The notes under the pieces: generated by a model
Told to the model about the DNA's origin: nothing
What the model saw: the letters and a program-made list of their open reading frames with translations, nothing else
Databases searched by the model: none
From: Desulfobulbaceae bacterium UBA2262
Lineage (GTDB): Bacteria > Desulfobacterota > Desulfobulbia > Desulfobulbales > Desulfurivibrionaceae
Length of the DNA stretch: 9,743 bases
Assembly: GCA_002347185.1 (NCBI GenBank)
Contig: DDXK01000053.1
Coordinates: 1 to 9,743, forward strand
Direction: 5' to 3'
Part shown: one piece after another, positions 7,475 through 9,743 of the stretch
Layout of the letters: every line of letters starts with the position of its first letter
Numbering within the stretch: position 1 is the stretch's first letter
Position numbers and translations under genes: made by a program

Positions 7475-7782
7475 GGGCAATTTTCCTCCTTGGTGCTCAG
7501 GGCAAAGGCGTAAAATTCGCGGCACATTTTCAGGCGTTGGAGGAAAACCTTGCGCTCGGTGCCCCTCTCGGGGCCCAGCTTTTCGAGGCGGGGCTTGAGC
7601 GCATCGCAGCGGCCGATGAGTTCGTTGATCTCCGCGGCCGACAGGTTCAGGGCGTTATGGGTTTTTCCGCAGACCGCGTCGAATTCCGCCTTCAGCTCTT
7701 CCACGGCCGGAAGGGGGAGGGGGCGCAGCAGAAGGCAGAAGAGGAGCAGGGCGGTGGAAAAAGACGCGGATGGTCTTGGCAT
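7471..7782 (-). CDS. Small secreted four-cysteine protein between the two cytochromes
   Basis: A 103-aa protein of no family I recognise. A signal peptide is clear: MPRPS, a hydrophobic core STALLLFCLLL, and probable cleavage after LPLPA near residue 26. The mature part, about 77 aa, is charged and mostly helical, with four cysteines (C38, C59, C87, C102) and no CXXCH, so it should not carry covalent c-heme. C16 is inside the signal core and is not in a convincing lipobox (F precedes it). An even number of cysteines suggests two disulfides. It starts 6 bp after the first cytochrome's stop, with only a weak ribosome site, and overlaps the second cytochrome's start by ATGA. This arrangement suggests a coupled operon and a role tied to the cytochromes, such as a structural subunit, chaperone or docking partner (inference). 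Confidence 0.8.
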   Translation of the reverse strand: MPRPSASFSTALLLFCLLLRPLPLPAVEELKAEFDAVCGKTHNALNLSAAEINELIGRCDALKPRLEKLGPERGTERKVFLQRLKMCREFYAFALSTKEENCP

Positions 7783-7788
7783 GAGCTT

Positions 7789-8568
7789 TCACCGCACCGG
7801 TTTGATATGGCAGCGCTGGCAATCGATGAGCGGGAAGGCGACGCTGCTGTGGCAGACCCCGCAGTATTTGCCCTCATAAATTTCCGTCATGGAATATTGG
7901 GTCTTGCCTTTCTTGACGCCGAGAAAGATCTCGGGATGGCAGAGCTCGCAACCGTTCCACACGGTATGCTTCTGGTGGGAAAAGATGATTTCCGGCATGC
8001 CCGCCACCTTGGCGGTAAGATCAAAATCCTTCTGCGGGGTCAGCGCTTCCCTTTTGATGGAAACCCCGGCCAGGAAATCGACGGGCGTTATACTGCCTTC
8101 CGCTTCCGCCTGCTCCCAGTCGATGCCGTTGCCGAAGCGCCCTCTGGGCAGCTTTTCCGTGAAGGCGCGGAAATCGTAGTGGCGCGTCACCTTCTTGCCC
8201 GCCGAATGGCAGCGGTCGCAGGTGCCGGTGGCCGGCTGATCCTTGGTGCTGCAGGCGGCGAAGGAGGTCCTGCCGTTGTGGCAGGCGCCGCAGTAGTAGC
8301 CCCGCTCGTTGTCCGCCGCCGCGATGCCGGTGGAGCCGGCCTGCATGGCAAAGCCGATGTCCACATGGCAGAGGCGGCAGGTGAACTTGGCGCGATGCAG
8401 CCAGTGATCAAAAACCACAGGGGCCCGGCCTGCTTTTTCGGAAAAATTGTTCAGCTCGACACGCCCATATTCGTGGGGGAGGGGGCGGCGTTTCTTGAGT
8501 CCGGTCTGGGCCAGGGCGAGGCCGGTAAGGAGGAGAAGGAAGAGGGTGAAAAAAAGAGATTTTTTCAT
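7789..8568 (-). CDS. Secreted hexaheme c-type cytochrome (two c7-type triheme domains), paralogue 1
   Basis: A 259-aa cytochrome with a textbook signal peptide (MKKSLFFTLFLLLLTG, cleavage likely after ALA at residue 20). Six CXXCH motifs start at C64, C93, C117, C207, C236 and C250, in two triheme domains. Within both domains the first-to-second heme spacing is 29 residues and the FxHxxH pair (H55/H58 and H198/H201) is six residues from the first heme cysteine. The second-to-third spacing is 24 in domain 1 but 14 in domain 2. The middle linker carries GNGIDWEQA and PVDFLAGVS. Other histidines are H32 and H130. An extra cysteine, C106, lies in FAAC. It shares these features with the downstream paralogue. 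It is the first gene of the operon, with AAGGAG at 8574-8579 and a 5-nt spacing. It probably works in the periplasm or at the cell surface as an electron carrier; redox partners are not visible here. Confidence 0.94.
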   Translation of the reverse strand: MKKSLFFTLFLLLLTGLALAQTGLKKRRPLPHEYGRVELNNFSEKAGRAPVVFDHWLHRAKFTCRLCHVDIGFAMQAGSTGIAAADNERGYYCGACHNGRTSFAACSTKDQPATGTCDRCHSAGKKVTRHYDFRAFTEKLPRGRFGNGIDWEQAEAEGSITPVDFLAGVSIKREALTPQKDFDLTAKVAGMPEIIFSHQKHTVWNGCELCHPEIFLGVKKGKTQYSMTEIYEGKYCGVCHSSVAFPLIDCQRCHIKPVR

Positions 8569-8592
8569 AAGTTCTCCTTATATGTATGTCAG

Positions 8593-8622
8593 ATCCTATC
8601 GGAAAGAAAAAAGGGGTGTCAA
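8593..8622 (-). promoter_or_regulatory. Sigma70-like promoter of the cytochrome operon
   Basis: On the minus strand, TTGACA (complement of 8617-8622) matches the -35 consensus perfectly. TAGGAT (complement of 8593-8598) matches four of six -10 positions, with an 18-nt spacer. Transcription would begin near 8586, giving a leader of roughly 18 nt that just contains the ribosome site. No operator or regulator motif is evident next to it. Confidence 0.55.
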
Positions 8623-8734
8623 TGAAAAACTGGGAGGAGAGGGCGGCCGATGGCCGGTGGCGACTTTTCTTCCCAAAAAGCCCTGCTCCTGGTATGGTGT
8701 GGCGGTTCCGGTCTCCTGAAAAATCATATGAAAA

Positions 8735-8739
8735 AAGGA
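8735..8739 (+). promoter_or_regulatory. Ribosome binding site fixing the rph start
   Basis: AAGGA lies 6 nt before the ATG at 8746. The alternative in-frame ATG at 8650 adds 32 residues with no counterpart in RNase PH, whose N-terminus normally begins MRxxGR as seen from 8746. Confidence 0.65.
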
Positions 8740-8745
8740 TGTGCG

Positions 8746-9450
8746 ATGCGAAACGGGAAGCGAAGCGACGACAGCCTGCGGCAGGTGACCATCGAAAAGG
8801 GTTTCCAGCCCCAGGCCTATGCCTCGCTGCTCATCTCCATGGGCGGCACCCAGGTTTCCTGCGCCGTCACCTTTGAAGACGCCCCGCCCCCCTTTTTGCG
8901 GGGAAGCGGCCGGGGCTGGATTACTGCGGAATACGGCATGCTGCCCTGTTCGGCCAGCAGCCGCATTCCCCGGGAGGCGGCGAAAGGCAGGTCAGGCCGC
9001 ACCTACGAAATCCAGCGTCTGATCGGCCGCTCCCTGCGGACCATGGTGGATCTTGGCTCCCTTGGCGAAATCAGCCTGCGGGTGGATTGCGACGTGCTCA
9101 AGGCCGACGGCGGAACCCGCACCGCCTCCATCACCGGCGCGGCCCTTGCCGTGCGGGATGCCATTTGGCGCCTGCACCGGGAAGGGGTGCTCGCCGCTGC
9201 TCCGGTGGTGTTGCCGGTGGCTGCGGTGAGTGTCGGCATCGTCGCCGGCGCGGTTCTGCTCGATCTGGATTATGGCGAAGATTCCCGGGCCGAGGTGGAT
9301 GCCAATTTCGTCATGACCGGCGACGGACGCTGGGTGGAGGCGCAGTGTACCGCCGAGGGAGCGCCCTTCAGCCCCGAGCAGTTCATGGCGATGGCGGCCA
9401 TGGCCCGCAAGGGCATTGATGAGCTTTTCCGCCTCTGGGAAAAAGCATGA
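8746..9450 (+). CDS. rph: Ribonuclease PH
   Basis: A phosphate-dependent 3'-to-5' exoribonuclease that trims tRNA 3' ends by phosphorolysis, normally a hexamer. The 234-aa length is close to the usual 238 or so. Hallmarks in order: MRNGKRSDDSLRQV at the N-terminus, WITAEYGMLP, R85 in SGRT and the phosphate-binding loop GGTRTAS (R125), AAVSVGIV, and the acidic EDSRAEVD segment (D179, D185). Two departures stand out against E. coli RNase PH: C68 where Arg is usual in the MLPRS motif, and C201 where Gly is usual in VQGTAE. R73 and R76, part of the same basic patch, are kept. The gene diverges from the cytochrome operon and overlaps tgt by 4 bp. I found no convincing sigma70 promoter for it in the 177-bp divergent spacer. 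Confidence 0.97.
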   Translation: MRNGKRSDDSLRQVTIEKGFQPQAYASLLISMGGTQVSCAVTFEDAPPPFLRGSGRGWITAEYGMLPCSASSRIPREAAKGRSGRTYEIQRLIGRSLRTMVDLGSLGEISLRVDCDVLKADGGTRTASITGAALAVRDAIWRLHREGVLAAAPVVLPVAAVSVGIVAGAVLLDLDYGEDSRAEVDANFVMTGDGRWVEAQCTAEGAPFSPEQFMAMAAMARKGIDELFRLWEKA

Positions 9451-9743
9451 TGGCCTCCCCCTATAGCCTGCATGCAAAGGCAAGCGACTGCGCCGCCCGG
9501 CGCGGCGAGTTTTCCACCCCGCACGGCGTGGTGCAGACCCCGGTCTTCATGCCGGTGGGAACCCAGGCCACGGTCAAGGGCGTGACCCCGGAAAATCTCA
9601 GGGAGCTCGGGGCGCAGATCATCCTCGGCAACACCTATCATCTCTACATCAGGCCCGGCCATGAGTTGATCCGCCGGTTCGGCGGCCTCCATAATTTCAT
9701 GAACTGGCAGGGGCCCATCCTCACCGACAGCGGCGGCTTCCAG
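9447..9743 (+). CDS. tgt: Queuine tRNA-ribosyltransferase (tRNA-guanine transglycosylase), N-terminal part
   Basis: Swaps guanine-34 for the queuosine precursor preQ1 in GUN-anticodon tRNAs. The window holds the first 99 codons of a protein usually about 370-380 aa; the zinc site and nucleophilic Asp lie beyond the right edge. Visible signatures are RGEFSTPHGVVQTPVFMPVGT, VKGVTPENL, LGNTYHL and LTDSGGFQ at residues 92-99, whose D94 is the conserved Asp of the active site. Two ATG codons in tandem (9447 and 9450) are both in frame. The first overlaps the rph stop as ATGA, the second as TGATG. No strong ribosome site is present, so translation is probably coupled to rph. Confidence 0.96.
   Translation, partial: MMASPYSLHAKASDCAARRGEFSTPHGVVQTPVFMPVGTQATVKGVTPENLRELGAQIILGNTYHLYIRPGHELIRRFGGLHNFMNWQGPILTDSGGFQ

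Noticed and set aside
7471..7782. Reading the small secreted protein as a lipoprotein
   Set aside because: Phe precedes C16, which does not fit the lipobox, and a standard cleavage site follows near residue 26.
7537..8625. 362-codon plus-strand open frame across the first cytochrome and the small gene
   Set aside because: The minus strand encodes six CXXCH motifs and signal peptides. The plus frame is an Ala/Gly-rich shadow.
8644..8656. Short palindrome CGGCC-GAT-GGCCG in the divergent spacer
   Set aside because: Five-base GC arms are easily expected by chance here, and there is no second copy to suggest an operator.
8691..8700. TATGGT as a -10 element for rph
   Set aside because: No acceptable -35 lies 16-18 nt upstream; the nearest T-rich hexamers are at wrong spacing.

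Overview
The window is GC-rich, gene-dense bacterial chromosome. Two secreted multiheme c-type cytochromes of the c7/triheme type, an ordinary housekeeping set (dnaG, rph, tgt) and strong Shine-Dalgarno sites suggest an anaerobic, respiring Desulfobacterota-type organism (sulfate-, sulfur- or metal-reducing). That placement is inferred from gene content; no rRNA or other taxonomic marker is present. I see no insertion sequence, CRISPR array, tRNA or rRNA.

Layout. On the left, the minus strand carries the N-terminal two thirds of DNA primase (dnaG), running off the window edge. A divergent 246-bp spacer separates it from a plus-strand series: an unrecognised 239-aa protein, a two-domain class II aldolase/short-chain dehydrogenase fusion, an unrecognised 197-aa coiled-coil protein, an unrecognised 86-aa protein, and an M24 (Xaa-Pro type) metallopeptidase with all five metal ligands. 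A hairpin just after the aldolase/SDR stop may split this series into two transcripts; the 86-aa and peptidase genes are only 15 bp apart.

Converging on the peptidase from the right is a minus-strand three-gene operon: hexaheme cytochrome, small four-cysteine secreted protein, second hexaheme cytochrome. Intergenic distances are 6 bp and a 4-bp ATGA overlap, and a good sigma70-like promoter precedes the operon. Both cytochromes are built from two c7-type triheme domains with identical spacings, so they are tandem paralogues of an internally duplicated protein. They should act outside the cytoplasmic membrane in electron transfer.

On the right, divergent from the cytochrome operon, are RNase PH (rph) and the start of tRNA-guanine transglycosylase (tgt), overlapping by ATGA. 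Both act on tRNA: 3'-end trimming and queuosine insertion.

The most interesting part is the cytochrome operon with its small cysteine-bearing partner. The rest is mostly core metabolism plus three small conserved-looking genes whose function I cannot name.
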